Shown here one piece after another: positions 36,770 through 45,943 of a DNA stretch of 64,000 nucleotides (within the stretch, counting starts at the first letter, position 1; each line of letters opens with the position of its first letter). The DNA is from Saccharothrix violaceirubra. GTDB lineage: Bacteria; Actinomycetota; Actinomycetes; Mycobacteriales; Pseudonocardiaceae. The position numbers and the translations under genes were made by a program. The notes under the pieces are model-generated. The model was given only the letters and a program-made list of their open reading frames with translations. It was not told the DNA's origin and ran no database searches. The DNA lies in the NCBI RefSeq assembly GCF_014203755.1, contig NZ_JACHJS010000001.1:248001-312000 (forward strand), written 5' to 3'.

Positions 36770-37192
36770 GTGAGCGTCATCGAGGTCGACCCGGCGGTGA
36801 AGGCGGCTTTCGACGAGCGGCTGGAGGCAGCGCGTCGTGCCAATGCGCAGGTGACCGGGGCCCTTCAGGCCGATCGTGAGCGGTTGGCCGCCGAGGCTCG
36901 TGAGCGTGAGGCCCGGTTGGTGGCTGATCGTGAGCGGTTGCGCGAGAAGGCCGAGAAGGTTGTCGCGGAGGGGGACAAGGCTTCTCAGCGGCAGTCGCAG
37001 TGGGCGCCGGCTCAGCAGCGTGATGGGGAGTTGGCGTTCGGGCCTGAGGAGGAGGACGACGTTCCTCCTGCTCCTGCTCCTGCTCCTGCTCCGGTTTCGG
37101 CTGGTGTGCCGTTGCCGCCGGCCACGCCGCGGCGGCGTTCGGCGCCGGTCGAGGACGATGACGATCTGAGCGGGCAGAGCTGGTTGACCTGA
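36770..37192 (+). CDS. hypothetical coiled-coil protein of the type VII operon
   Basis: 140 residues from GTG 36770, nine bases after GAGGGAGG (TTG 36764 is less likely). Residues ~10-70 form a strongly charged coiled coil (RERLAAEAREREARLVADRERL); then come a Gln-rich stretch, an acidic patch (PEEEDDV), a Pro/Ala linker and an acidic C-terminus ending SGQSWLT. No signal peptide. Co-transcribed with the Ca-repeat protein, so perhaps a cytosolic partner or chaperone; function unknown. Repeat array E begins 11 bases after its stop. Confidence 0.75.
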   Translation: MSVIEVDPAVKAAFDERLEAARRANAQVTGALQADRERLAAEAREREARLVADRERLREKAEKVVAEGDKASQRQSQWAPAQQRDGELAFGPEEEDDVPPAPAPAPAPVSAGVPLPPATPRRRSAPVEDDDDLSGQSWLT

Positions 37193-37202
37193 GTTCGAAC
37201 GC

Positions 37203-37268
37203 GCGAGTTATGCGTTCAGACACTGCGAGTTGTGCGTTCGGACACCGTGAAATGTGCGTTCGGGCCTG
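37203..37268 (+). repeat. 22-bp tandem repeat array E, three units
   Basis: Units at 37203, 37225 and 37247. The last is the terminal variant GTGAAATGTGC then GTTCGGGCCTG. It sits 11 bases after the stop of the type VII operon and 30 bases before the convergent hydrolase stop. Confidence 0.9.
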
Positions 37269-37298
37269 AGGGTGTGGCCGTGCTGGTGGTGTCCCGCT

Positions 37299-38090
37299 TC
37301 AGCGGTGGAGGGTCAAGGGGGCGCCCTTGACCGGGGACGTCAGTAGTTCGTCCCAGCGGTTGTCCTTGGTGAGGATGCGCAGGAGGAAGGCTGTCGCCAG
37401 GGACTTCGCCAGGCGCTGTGCCGTGCGTTCGCCCTTGCCGTCCAGCAGCAGTTCGCTCCAGTGGCGGCCTTCCGCGAAGCCCAGGTGGGTGGTTTTCGGC
37501 AACGTGCGCAACTGCACCGGGCCGGCCCAGGCGGTCACTATCGCCTCGGCGTGTCCCACGGGTGGGGCGATGCGGTCTTCCGCTGCGGCCAGGTGCAGGC
37601 CGGGGACGGTGATCTCGCGGGCTGCGTCCAGTGCCGACGGGTGGGTTTCCGTGACTGCCAGGGTGACCACCGCGCGGACGCGGTCGTCCTCTGCCGCCGC
37701 CAGCACCGCCGCGCCGCCGCCCATGGAGTGGCCCGCCACGGCGAGACGGGTCGGGTCGACGCTGATCTCGCCGTCGCCCAGGCGCACGCCCGTGCACACG
37801 TCGAGGGTGGTGCGCAGGTTCGTCGCCAGTAGGCGTGCCGACATCAGCGGTCGGGTGGCCGGGGCGGCGGCGACGATTCCCCACGAAGCCAGGTGCCTGA
37901 GCAACGCCCGGTAGCGGTTCACGGGTTGGAGCAGGCCGTGGCCGAACGCCACGGCGGGCAGTCCCAGGCCGCGTTCGGGGGTGTAGACGACCCCGGGCAG
38001 TCCGGCCACGCCCAGGTCGCCGCGCAGCACCCTGTGCGGTCCGGGCCTGCCGAGCGTGTCGAGGACCTGCTTCGCCGAGTCGCCGCTCAC
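37299..38090 (-). CDS. alpha/beta hydrolase (dienelactone hydrolase-like)
   Basis: 263 residues from GTG 38090; the longer frame to 38201 overlaps the glmS promoter region. Nucleophile Ser lies in VAGHSMGGGAAVL, the acid is probably in HLAAAEDRIAPP, and the His in LPKTTHLGFAEG. No signal peptide. The fold is that of chlorophyllase/poly(ethylene terephthalate)-hydrolase-like esterases, but the substrate is unknown. A hydrolase-like gene of similar size on the opposite strand (Rv3438) lies here in M. tuberculosis. Convergent with the type VII operon and divergent from glmS. Confidence 0.8.
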   Translation of the reverse strand: MSGDSAKQVLDTLGRPGPHRVLRGDLGVAGLPGVVYTPERGLGLPAVAFGHGLLQPVNRYRALLRHLASWGIVAAAPATRPLMSARLLATNLRTTLDVCTGVRLGDGEISVDPTRLAVAGHSMGGGAAVLAAAEDDRVRAVVTLAVTETHPSALDAAREITVPGLHLAAAEDRIAPPVGHAEAIVTAWAGPVQLRTLPKTTHLGFAEGRHWSELLLDGKGERTAQRLAKSLATAFLLRILTKDNRWDELLTSPVKGAPLTLHR

Positions 38091-38223
38091 CGGATGAACG
38101 GTAGTCGATCGTGGTCGGTGGGCGCACCGGACAATTGGTCTACACCATTCTGGGGGTTGACCAGCGAAAACGTGGCCGGCGCCTCTTTTGGGTGACATCA
38201 CTGGTCTGGCTACGCTGTGCGTC

Positions 38224-40086
38224 GTGTGCGGAATCGTGGGATACGTGGGACACCGCTCGGCGCTCGACGTCGTGCTGGACGGGCTCCGACGACTGGAGTA
38301 CCGGGGTTACGACTCGGCCGGGGTCGCCGTGCTCGACGGCGCGGGCGGGCTGGCCGTCGAACGCAAGGCCGGTCGGCTGGCCAACCTCGAAGCCGTGCTC
38401 GACGAGGTCGGTCGCGGTGTCTTCGCCGGCACGGTCGGCATGGGGCACACGAGGTGGGCCACGCACGGTGCGCCCGTCGACCGCAACTCCCACCCGCACC
38501 GCGACACCACCGGACGGGTCGCGGTCGTGCACAACGGGATCATCGAGAACTTCGCCGTGCTGCGCGCCGAGTTGGAAGCCCTCGGCATCGAGATGGCCAG
38601 CGACACCGACACCGAGACGACCGCACACCTCGTCGCCCTCGCGTACGCCGCCGGCGACACGGCCGGTGACCTCGTCGCGAGCGTCCGCACCGTGGTCCGC
38701 CGCCTCGAAGGCGCGTTCACCCTGGTCGTGACCCACGCCGACCAGCCGGACGTCGTGGTCGCCGCCCGCCGCTCGTCGCCGCTGGTGGTCGGCGTCGGCG
38801 TCGGCGAGACGTTCCTGGCCTCGGACGTGTCCGCGTTCATCGAGCACACCCGCGAAGCCGTCGAACTCGGCCAGGACCAGGTCGTGGTGATCGACCGCGC
38901 CGGGTACACCGTGACCGACTTCGCGGGCGAACCCGTCGAGGTCAAGCCGTTCACGGTCGACTGGGACCTGTCCGCCGCCGAGAAGGGCGGCCACGAGTAC
39001 TTCATGCTCAAGGAGATCGAGGAGCAGCCCGAAGCACTCGCCAACACGCTGCGCGGCCACTTCCGCGACGGCCGGATCGTCCTCGACGAACAGCGCCTGT
39101 CCGACCAGGACCTGCGGGACGTGGACAAGGTCTTCGTCGTCGCGTGCGGCTCGGCCTACCACTCGGGCCTGGTCGCGAAGTACGCCATCGAGCACTGGAC
39201 GCGGCTGCCCGTCGAGGTCGAACTGGCGTCGGAGTTCCGCTACCGCGACCCGGTGCTCGACCGTGACACGCTCGTCGTCGCCGTCTCCCAGTCGGGCGAG
39301 ACCGCCGACACGCTGGAGGCCGTGCGCCACGCCCGCGCGCAGAAGGCCCGCGTGCTGGCCGTGTGCAACACCAACGGCGCACAGATCCCGCGCGAGTCCG
39401 ACGCCGTGCTCTACACGCACGCCGGCCCCGAGATCGGCGTCGCCTCGACCAAGGCGTTCCTCGCCCAGATCGCGGCGAACTACCTGGTCGGCCTTGCCCT
39501 GGCGCAGGCGCGCGGCACGAAGTACCCCGACGAGGTCGCCCGTGAGTTCCACGAGCTGGAGGCCATGCCCGACGCCGTCGCACGGGTCCTGGAGAAGGTC
39601 GAGGACGTGCGCGCGCTGGCCCGGTCGCTGGCCGACTCGAAGGCCGTGCTGTTCCTCGGTCGCCACGTCGGCTACCCGGTCGCCCTCGAAGGCGCGTTGA
39701 AGCTGAAGGAACTCGCGTACATGCACGCCGAGGGCTTCGCGGCGGGCGAGCTGAAGCACGGGCCGATCGCGCTGATCGAGCCGGGCCTGCCGGTCGTGGT
39801 CGTGATGCCGTCCCCCAGGGGGCGTGCGGTGCTGCACTCCAAGCTGGTCTCGAACATCTCCGAGATCCAGGCCCGGGGCGCGCGCACGATCGTGATCGCC
39901 GAGGAGGGCGACGAGACGGTCCGGCCGTTCGCCGACCACCTGATCGAGGTGCCGGCCGTGCCCACGCTGCTCCAGCCGCTGATCTCGACCGTGCCGTTGC
40001 AGGTGCTGGCCGCCGAGATCGCCAAGTCGCGCGGGTACGACGTGGACAAGCCGCGCAACCTGGCCAAGTCCGTGACCGTGGAGTAG
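38224..40086 (+). CDS. glmS: glutamine-fructose-6-phosphate aminotransferase (isomerizing)
   Basis: 620 residues; GTG 38224 is chosen because the mature enzyme must begin with Cys2 (start codon then CGIVGYVG). The N-terminal Ntn glutaminase domain (~1-240) has GHTRWATHG, HNGIIEN and the YRGYDSAG loop. Two SIS sugar-isomerase domains follow (~290-610) with ACGSAYHSG, VSQSGETADT and the end KPRNLAKSVTVE. It makes glucosamine-6-phosphate, the entry to UDP-GlcNAc and cell wall. It leads a plus-strand series continuing into nnr 16 bases later. Confidence 0.97.
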   Translation: MCGIVGYVGHRSALDVVLDGLRRLEYRGYDSAGVAVLDGAGGLAVERKAGRLANLEAVLDEVGRGVFAGTVGMGHTRWATHGAPVDRNSHPHRDTTGRVAVVHNGIIENFAVLRAELEALGIEMASDTDTETTAHLVALAYAAGDTAGDLVASVRTVVRRLEGAFTLVVTHADQPDVVVAARRSSPLVVGVGVGETFLASDVSAFIEHTREAVELGQDQVVVIDRAGYTVTDFAGEPVEVKPFTVDWDLSAAEKGGHEYFMLKEIEEQPEALANTLRGHFRDGRIVLDEQRLSDQDLRDVDKVFVVACGSAYHSGLVAKYAIEHWTRLPVEVELASEFRYRDPVLDRDTLVVAVSQSGETADTLEAVRHARAQKARVLAVCNTNGAQIPRESDAVLYTHAGPEIGVASTKAFLAQIAANYLVGLALAQARGTKYPDEVAREFHELEAMPDAVARVLEKVEDVRALARSLADSKAVLFLGRHVGYPVALEGALKLKELAYMHAEGFAAGELKHGPIALIEPGLPVVVVMPSPRGRAVLHSKLVSNISEIQARGARTIVIAEEGDETVRPFADHLIEVPAVPTLLQPLISTVPLQVLAAEIAKSRGYDVDKPRNLAKSVTVE

Positions 40087-40101
40087 GGCAGGCTGGCCGG
40101 C

Positions 40102-41496
40102 GTGCGAGGGATGTGGACCGCGGCCGAGGTCAGGGCCGCCGAGGAACGTGCGCCGGTCGCGGAGTCCGTGCTGATGCGGCGTGCCGCGTTCGGCACGGCG
40201 ACGGTGGCGCTGTCCATGCTGGACGGACGCCGTCGGGTCGGTCTGCTCGTCGGTGCGGGCAACAACGGCGGTGACGCGTTGTGGGCCGGGTACTTCCTGC
40301 GCCGACGCGGCGTGCGCGTGTACGCCGTGCTGCTCGCTCCCGAACGCGCGCATCGGGCCGGGTTGGCGGCGTTCCGCCGGGCCGGTGGTCGGGTCGTGGA
40401 CCTGCTGCCCGAGGTGGACCTGGTCGTCGACGGGATCGTGGGCCTGTCCGGTCGCGGCGGGTTGCGCCCGGACGCCGTGGCGCACGTCGAGCGCGTGACG
40501 GCGCCGATCCTGGCCGTGGACCTGCCGAGCGGGCTCGACGCGGACACCGGTGCCGCGTCGGGCCGGCACGTGCGGGCGGCGGTGACCGTGACGTTCGGGT
40601 GCCTCAAACCGGTGCACGCCCTGGCCGACTGCGGTGACGTGCGGCTGGTGGACATCGGGCTGTCGGTGGACTCGCCGTACCTGTCGGAACTGACGTCCGC
40701 CGAGATCGGTGCGCTGTGGCCGGTGCCGGGGCGGTCGTCGGACAAGTACACGCAGGGCGTGACCGGGGTGGCGGCCGGGTCGTCGGTGTACCCGGGCGCG
40801 GCCGTGCTCGCCACGGGCGCCGCCGTGCTCGGCACGTCGGGCATGGTGCGCTACGCCGGTGCCGCCGCCGAGGCCGTGCGGGCGCGGTGGCCGGAGGCGA
40901 TCTGCACCGGGTCGATCACGGACGCGGGCCGCGTCCAGGCGTGGGTGGTCGGGCCGGGTCTGGGCACCGGGTCGAGTGCCGAGGCCGCGTTGCGGACCGT
41001 GCTCGAAGCGGGGGTGCCGGTGTGCGTCGACGCCGACGCGATCACGCTCCTCGCCACGAACCCGTCCCTGTCCGACGCGCGCGACCCCGCGACGCCGCTG
41101 GTGCTGACGCCGCACGACCGCGAGTTCGCACGGCTGGCCGGGGCGGTCGGCGACGACCGGGTCGGTGCCGCGCGGCGGGCCGCCGCGCGGTTCGACGCCG
41201 TGGTGCTGCTCAAGGGCCACGCGACCGTGATCGCCGCGCCGGACGGGCGCACGCTGGTCAACCGGGCCGGGTCGTCGTGGGCCGCGACGGCGGGGTCGGG
41301 GGACGTGCTGTCGGGGTTGATCGGCGCCCTGCTGGCGTCCGGGACGGACCCGCTCCTGGCCGCGGCCGGCGCCGCCCACGTCCACACGCTGGCCGCCGAC
41401 CTGGCCGCATCGGGTGCTCCGATCCCGGCTTCGAGCCTGCTGGCGGCCGTGCCCGACGCCGTGCGGACGGTGCGCGCCCTCGTGCCTTCGGAGTAG
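40102..41496 (+). CDS. nnr: bifunctional NAD(P)H-hydrate epimerase/dehydratase
   Basis: 464 residues, GTG start 15 bases after the glmS stop. The N-terminal NnrE epimerase domain (~1-210) has GAGNNGGDALWAG and VDLPSGLDADTG. The C-terminal NnrD dehydratase domain (~215-464) has VVGPGLGTGSS, LTPHDREFARLAG and the nucleotide loop AATAGSGDVLSGLIG. The enzyme repairs hydrated NAD(P)H. It is probably co-transcribed with glmS and close to alr, as in other actinobacteria. Confidence 0.93.
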   Translation: MRGMWTAAEVRAAEERAPVAESVLMRRAAFGTATVALSMLDGRRRVGLLVGAGNNGGDALWAGYFLRRRGVRVYAVLLAPERAHRAGLAAFRRAGGRVVDLLPEVDLVVDGIVGLSGRGGLRPDAVAHVERVTAPILAVDLPSGLDADTGAASGRHVRAAVTVTFGCLKPVHALADCGDVRLVDIGLSVDSPYLSELTSAEIGALWPVPGRSSDKYTQGVTGVAAGSSVYPGAAVLATGAAVLGTSGMVRYAGAAAEAVRARWPEAICTGSITDAGRVQAWVVGPGLGTGSSAEAALRTVLEAGVPVCVDADAITLLATNPSLSDARDPATPLVLTPHDREFARLAGAVGDDRVGAARRAAARFDAVVLLKGHATVIAAPDGRTLVNRAGSSWAATAGSGDVLSGLIGALLASGTDPLLAAAGAAHVHTLAADLAASGAPIPASSLLAAVPDAVRTVRALVPSE

Positions 41497-41553
41497 CGGC
41501 GGGTGCGCCGTCAGGGCGGTCGAGGGCCCGCGGTGTGCCAACATGAAGGAGTT

Positions 41554-42657
41554 ATGGCTGCTCACCTTCATGCTGAAGTCCGGGTCGACCTCGATGCCCT
41601 GCGGCACAACGTGGGCCTGCTCGCCGCCCTCGCGCCCGGCGCCGCGACCATGGCGGTGGTCAAGGCCGACGGGTACGGGCACGGTGCCGTCGAGGTCGCA
41701 CGGGCGGCGGTGGCGGCCGGGGCGTCCTGGCTGGGCGCCGCGTCGTTGAGCGAAGCGCTGGTGCTGCGGCGGGCCGGGCTCGAGGTGCCCGTGCTGTGCT
41801 GGCTCGACCCGGTCTCCGTGGACTACTCGGCCGGGATTTCGGCCGGGATCGACCTGTCCGTGTCCTCCGTGCGCAGGTTGGAGGCCGTCCAGGCCGCCGC
41901 ACGGGTGGCCAAGCGGCGGGCCCGCGTGCACCTCAAGATCGACACCGGGTTGTCGCGCAACGGCTGCCGGCCCGAGGACTGGGCCGACCTGGTGCGCAGG
42001 GCCGCGAAGGCGCCCGAGGTCGAGGTCGTGGCCGTGTGGTCGCACCTGGCCTGCGCGGACGAGCCCGGCCACCCGGCCAACGACCTCCAGGCCGCGCGGT
42101 TCGCCGACGCCTACGCGCAGGCGCGCGACGCCGGGCTGGAGCCCTTGCGGCACCTGTGCAACTCGGCCGGCCTGCTGACGCGACCCGACCTGCACTTCGA
42201 CATCGTCCGGCCCGGCATCGCCCTGTACGGGCTCGACCCCGTGTCCGGTGCCGTCGACCTGCGGCCGGTCATGTCCTTCCACTCGTCGGTGGCGCTCACC
42301 AAACGGGTGTCGGCCGGTGATTCGGTCTCCTACGGTTTCACCTGGACCACCAAGACCGATACGACCGTGGCGCTGGTTCCCGTCGGGTACGCCGACGGCG
42401 TGCCGCGCGGGCTGTCCAACCGCATGCACGTCCTGCTGCGCGGGCGCCGGCGCCCGGTGGTCGGACGGGTCTGCATGGACCAGATCGTGGTCGACTGCGG
42501 TGACGACGTGGTCGAGGAGGGGGACGAGGTCGTGCTGTTCGGGTCGGGTGAGCGGGGCGAACCCACGGCTCGCGAGTGGGCCGACACGCTGGGGACGATC
42601 GACTACGAGATCGTCACCGGCATGTACCGGGCACGCGTGCACCGGACGTTCCGGTGA
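41554..42657 (+). CDS. alr: alanine racemase
   Basis: 367 residues, ATG 41554; the GAAGGAG upstream is unusually close (2 bases). PLP lysine Lys37 lies in VVKADGYGHGA, and the opposing catalytic Tyr260 in VSYGFTW. RVCMDQIVVDCG and the C-terminal beta domain are complete. It makes D-alanine for peptidoglycan. Its stop overlaps the next start by 4 bases, so a hydrolase and tsaE follow in the same operon. Confidence 0.96.
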   Translation: MAAHLHAEVRVDLDALRHNVGLLAALAPGAATMAVVKADGYGHGAVEVARAAVAAGASWLGAASLSEALVLRRAGLEVPVLCWLDPVSVDYSAGISAGIDLSVSSVRRLEAVQAAARVAKRRARVHLKIDTGLSRNGCRPEDWADLVRRAAKAPEVEVVAVWSHLACADEPGHPANDLQAARFADAYAQARDAGLEPLRHLCNSAGLLTRPDLHFDIVRPGIALYGLDPVSGAVDLRPVMSFHSSVALTKRVSAGDSVSYGFTWTTKTDTTVALVPVGYADGVPRGLSNRMHVLLRGRRRPVVGRVCMDQIVVDCGDDVVEEGDEVVLFGSGERGEPTAREWADTLGTIDYEIVTGMYRARVHRTFR

Positions 42658-43739
42658 ACGCGGTCTGGAAGACGGTCGGCTGGGTCGGGGGGATCGTCGG
42701 TGCGGCGGCCACGGGCGTCGCGGTCGGCGTCGCGGCGCACCACAAGCGGGTGAACCACGATCGCGGGATCGCCGATCCGTACGCCGACGAGCCGTTAGGC
42801 CGCCTGGTCCCGTCCCGCGAGTCGACGGTCGCGGCCGACGACGGCGTTCCGCTGTCGGTCGAGGAGGTCGACCCGGAGGCGGGCGACGCCGTGCTGACCG
42901 TCGTCTACGTGCACGGGTTCGCGCTCGACCGGCGGTGCTGGCACTTCCAGCGGCGAGACCTCGCCGGACTGGTCGACCCGCCGGTCCGCCAGGTGCTGTA
43001 CGACCAGCGCGGGCACGGCCGGTCCGGGCAGCCGGGCCCCGAGGGCGGCACGATCGAGCAGTGCGCCGCCGACCTCGACGCGGTGTTGCGCTCCGTCGCG
43101 CCGGACGGCCCGTTGGTGCTCGTCGGTCACTCCATGGGCGGAATGACGATCATGGCGCTGGCCGAGCGCCGGCCCGAGCTGTTCGCCGAGCGGGTCCGGG
43201 GCGTCGCGCTGGTCGGCACGGCGGCCGGCGCGGTCGGCGGCGCGGGCCTGCCGAAGTCGGTGCTGTCCCGGTACAACCCGGTCACGCTCGGCGTCGGGCG
43301 GCTGGCGGGGCTGCAGCCCGGGGTCGTCGAGTGGGTGCGGCGGCGGGCGGACCTGCTGACGTGGAGCGGGATCCGGGCGCTCGCGTTCGGCGACCGCGAC
43401 GTGGGCGCGTCGCTGGTCGACCTCATGGCCGAGATGATCAACGGCGTGTCGGTGCGCGTGCTCACCGGGTTCCTCGAAACGCTCGGCACGCACGACCGGT
43501 ATAAAGCTCTCGCCGGTCTGAAGCACTGCGAGGTGCTCGTGATCAGCGGTGACGCCGACCGCCTTACGCCGTTCTCGCACGCCGAGCGGATGGCCGAGGA
43601 GATGCCGCACGGCGAACTGGTCCGCGTCGAGGGCGCGGGGCACATGGTCATGTTGGAACGGCCCGGACTGGTGGACGAGCACCTGATCGGGCTGGTTCGG
43701 CGCAGCGCCGCCGAACGGGTCGAAGGCGGGCTGCGGTGA
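42654..43739 (+). CDS. membrane-anchored alpha/beta hydrolase
   Basis: 361 residues, GTG overlapping the alr stop. One N-terminal hydrophobic segment (~5-28, VGWVGGIVGAAATGVAVGVA) may be a signal anchor. The hydrolase domain has oxyanion VHGFALDRR, nucleophile Ser in VGHSMGGMT, Asp in SGDADRLTP and His in GAGHMVMLERP. The family regularly sits between alr and tsaE in actinomycetes; substrate unknown. It overlaps tsaE by 4 bases, so translation is coupled through three genes. Confidence 0.9.
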   Translation: MNAVWKTVGWVGGIVGAAATGVAVGVAAHHKRVNHDRGIADPYADEPLGRLVPSRESTVAADDGVPLSVEEVDPEAGDAVLTVVYVHGFALDRRCWHFQRRDLAGLVDPPVRQVLYDQRGHGRSGQPGPEGGTIEQCAADLDAVLRSVAPDGPLVLVGHSMGGMTIMALAERRPELFAERVRGVALVGTAAGAVGGAGLPKSVLSRYNPVTLGVGRLAGLQPGVVEWVRRRADLLTWSGIRALAFGDRDVGASLVDLMAEMINGVSVRVLTGFLETLGTHDRYKALAGLKHCEVLVISGDADRLTPFSHAERMAEEMPHGELVRVEGAGHMVMLERPGLVDEHLIGLVRRSAAERVEGGLR

Positions 43740-44200
43740 CGACGAGCGTGGAACTGGCGACCGTGGAGGACACCGAGGAGTTCGGGCGGCGACTGGGCGG
43801 TGTGGTCGGCGGCGGCGACCTGCTGCTGCTGTCCGGTCCGCTCGGCGCCGGGAAGACCGCGCTGGTGCGCGGGCTGGCGTCCGGGCTCGGCGTCCTCGGG
43901 CGGGTCAGCTCGCCCACGTTCGTGATCGCGCGGGTGCACTCGCCGGCGCCCGGGGGCCGCAGCGTGTCGTTGGTGCACGTGGACGCGTACCGGCTCGGCG
44001 ACCTCGACGAGCTGGACGACCTCGACCTCGACACCGACCTGGTGGACGCGGTCGTGGCCGTGGAGTGGGGCGAGGGCGCCGCGCGGCTGTCCGACGACCA
44101 CCTGCTGATCGAGTTGGAGCGCCGGGACGACGACGTCCGCGTCGCCCACCTGCACCCGCACGGCACCTGGGTGGACCGGGTCAGCGCAGTTCGCGCTTGA
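43736..44200 (+). CDS. tsaE: tRNA t6A synthesis ATPase TsaE
   Basis: 154 residues, GTG overlapping the previous stop. Walker A LSGPLGAGKTALVRGL, switch segment VSSPTFVIARVH and VHVDAYRLGDLDELDDL are diagnostic. TsaE powers turnover of the TsaB-TsaD complex that adds threonylcarbamoyl to A37 of ANN-decoding tRNAs. Its last 20 bases overlap the convergent malonyl-CoA synthetase gene. tsaB and tsaD are 2-4 kb downstream. Confidence 0.94.
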   Translation: MTTSVELATVEDTEEFGRRLGGVVGGGDLLLLSGPLGAGKTALVRGLASGLGVLGRVSSPTFVIARVHSPAPGGRSVSLVHVDAYRLGDLDELDDLDLDTDLVDAVVAVEWGEGAARLSDDHLLIELERRDDDVRVAHLHPHGTWVDRVSAVRA

Positions 44201-45521
44201 GGACCTTGCCCATGTCGTTGCGGGGCAACGAGTCCACGAACCGGACCACCCTGGGGCGCTTGTGCGGGGTGAGCAGGCCGGCCACGTGGGAGGCCAGCTC
44301 GTCGGCCGTGACGTCCGAGTCCGGGACCACCCAGGCGACGATGCGCTCGCCGAGGTCGTCGTCGGGTTCGCCGGTCACCGCGACCTCCCGGACGGCCGGG
44401 TGCTCCAGGAGCGCGTTCTCCACCTCGCCCGCGCCGACGCGGTAGCCGCCGGTCTTGATCAGGTCCGTCGCCTGCCGGCCGACCAGGCGCAGGTAGCCGT
44501 CGTCTTCGAGGACGCCCAGGTCGCCGGTGCGGAACCAGCCGGCGCGGAACGCCGCGGCCGTCGCGTCGGGGCGGTTCAGGTACTCCAGGAACAGGTTCGG
44601 GCCGCGCACCTCGACCTCGCCGAGGGTGTCGCGCGGTGCCGGGACGCCTTCCTCGGTCACCACGCGGACCTCGACGCCGTCCAGCGGCGGGCCGACGGTC
44701 CCGGGCCGACGTTCCCCGCCTGCCCGCACACCGGTGTTCATCAACGTCTCGGTCATGCCGTAGCGCTCGACGACCTCCTGCCCGGTCAGTTCGCGCACGC
44801 GTGCGTGGACGGTCGCGGGCAGGGCGGCCGAACCGGAGACCAGGAGCCGGGCGTGGCGGAAACCTCCCGCGTCCCCGGCGGTCAGGCGGTGGTACATGGT
44901 CGGCACGCCGAAGAAGACCGTGCCGTCGCCGGCCAGCGCCGCCGAAGCCGCGGCGGCGGAGAACGTGCCCAGGTGGTGCACGGTCCCGCCACGCCGCAGC
45001 ACGCCGATCACCCCGACGACCAGGCCGTGCACGTGGAACAGCGGCAGGCCGTGGACCACGACGTCGTCGGCGGTCCACTCCCAGGCGGACGCCAGCGCGT
45101 CCAGGTTGGACGCCAACGCCCGGTGCGGCAGGACGACGCCCTTGGGCGGGCCGGTCGTGCCCGAGGTGTAGACGATCAACGCCGGGGTCTCGCCGTCGAC
45201 GGTCGGCAGCGCACCGGGCTCGCCCGCCGGCAGCTCGTCGTCGATCACCAGGTCGGGTGAGCTGTCCGCCAGCACGTGGTCCAGCTCGCGCGACCCCAGC
45301 TTGGGGTTCAGCGGCACCACGGCCACGCCCGCCAGCAGCGCGCCGACGATCGCCACGCACGTCCGGGAATCCGGCCGGGCCCACACCGCGACCCGGGAGG
45401 CCCCGGCCAGTCCCGCCGCCACCGCCGCCGCCTCGGCGGCCAGTCCGGCGTAGGTCAGCGAACGGTCGGGGAAGCGCAGGGCGGTGCGGTCCGGCGGGGC
45501 GGCCAGGGCGGGCAGCAGCAT
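44181..45521 (-). CDS. matB: malonyl-CoA synthetase (MatB-type acyl-CoA ligase)
   Basis: 446 residues, ATG start. Adenylate-forming motifs: YTSGTTGPPKGVV, VERYGMTETLMNT, WFRTGDLG, DLIKTGGYRVGAGEVEN, and the catalytic Lys in NDMGKVLKREL. Sequence along the whole length (for example VHGLPLFHVHGLVVGVIGVL) closely resembles Streptomyces MatB as I recall it, which makes malonyl- and methylmalonyl-CoA from free acids for fatty-acid and polyketide synthesis. It overlaps tsaE tail to tail by 20 bases, an insertion into the tsa block relative to M. tuberculosis. Confidence 0.85.
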   Translation of the reverse strand: MLLPALAAPPDRTALRFPDRSLTYAGLAAEAAAVAAGLAGASRVAVWARPDSRTCVAIVGALLAGVAVVPLNPKLGSRELDHVLADSSPDLVIDDELPAGEPGALPTVDGETPALIVYTSGTTGPPKGVVLPHRALASNLDALASAWEWTADDVVVHGLPLFHVHGLVVGVIGVLRRGGTVHHLGTFSAAAASAALAGDGTVFFGVPTMYHRLTAGDAGGFRHARLLVSGSAALPATVHARVRELTGQEVVERYGMTETLMNTGVRAGGERRPGTVGPPLDGVEVRVVTEEGVPAPRDTLGEVEVRGPNLFLEYLNRPDATAAAFRAGWFRTGDLGVLEDDGYLRLVGRQATDLIKTGGYRVGAGEVENALLEHPAVREVAVTGEPDDDLGERIVAWVVPDSDVTADELASHVAGLLTPHKRPRVVRFVDSLPRNDMGKVLKRELR

Positions 45522-45634
45522 GGGCCAACCTTGTCACCCCGGGTGGTGTCGCGGCCACGGCGGCGCGTGGACGGCCACCCCGGGGCGGCACGGCCACGCC
45601 GCTTCGGCCGCGGACCCCCGAGGTCCGGACACCG

Positions 45635-45943
45635 TCACCCCAGGTGCGGCTCCAACCAGGCCAGCAGCTGGGACTTCGGCCGGGCACCCACGATCTGGGC
45701 CACGAGTTCGCCGTCGCGCCACAACTGCATCGTCGGCGCGGACATGACCTTCTGGTCCCGTGCGGTCACCGGGCTCTCGTCCGTGTCGATCTTGTACACG
45801 TCCAGGCCCGCCAGTTCCCGGTCGATCTCGTCCAGCACGGGCTCGACCATCCGGCACGGCGGGCACCACGTGGCCGAGAACTCGACCAGGACGGCACCGC
45901 CGCCCACGGTCTCGCGGAACGTCTCGTCGTTCAACGTGCGCAC
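45635..45943 (-). CDS. thioredoxin
   Basis: 102 residues from GTG 45943 (AAGGGGAAG upstream). Thioredoxin fold with active site ATWCPPCRM (Cys27, Cys30), cis-Pro in MSAPTMQLW and the usual C-terminus. The active site is WCPPC instead of the classical WCGPC, which usually shifts redox potential. The start lies 13 bases inside the merR gene on the same strand, so the two are coupled and thioredoxin is probably MerR-controlled. The role is likely disulfide reduction under stress. Confidence 0.9.
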   Translation of the reverse strand: MRTLNDETFRETVGGGAVLVEFSATWCPPCRMVEPVLDEIDRELAGLDVYKIDTDESPVTARDQKVMSAPTMQLWRDGELVAQIVGARPKSQLLAWLEPHLG

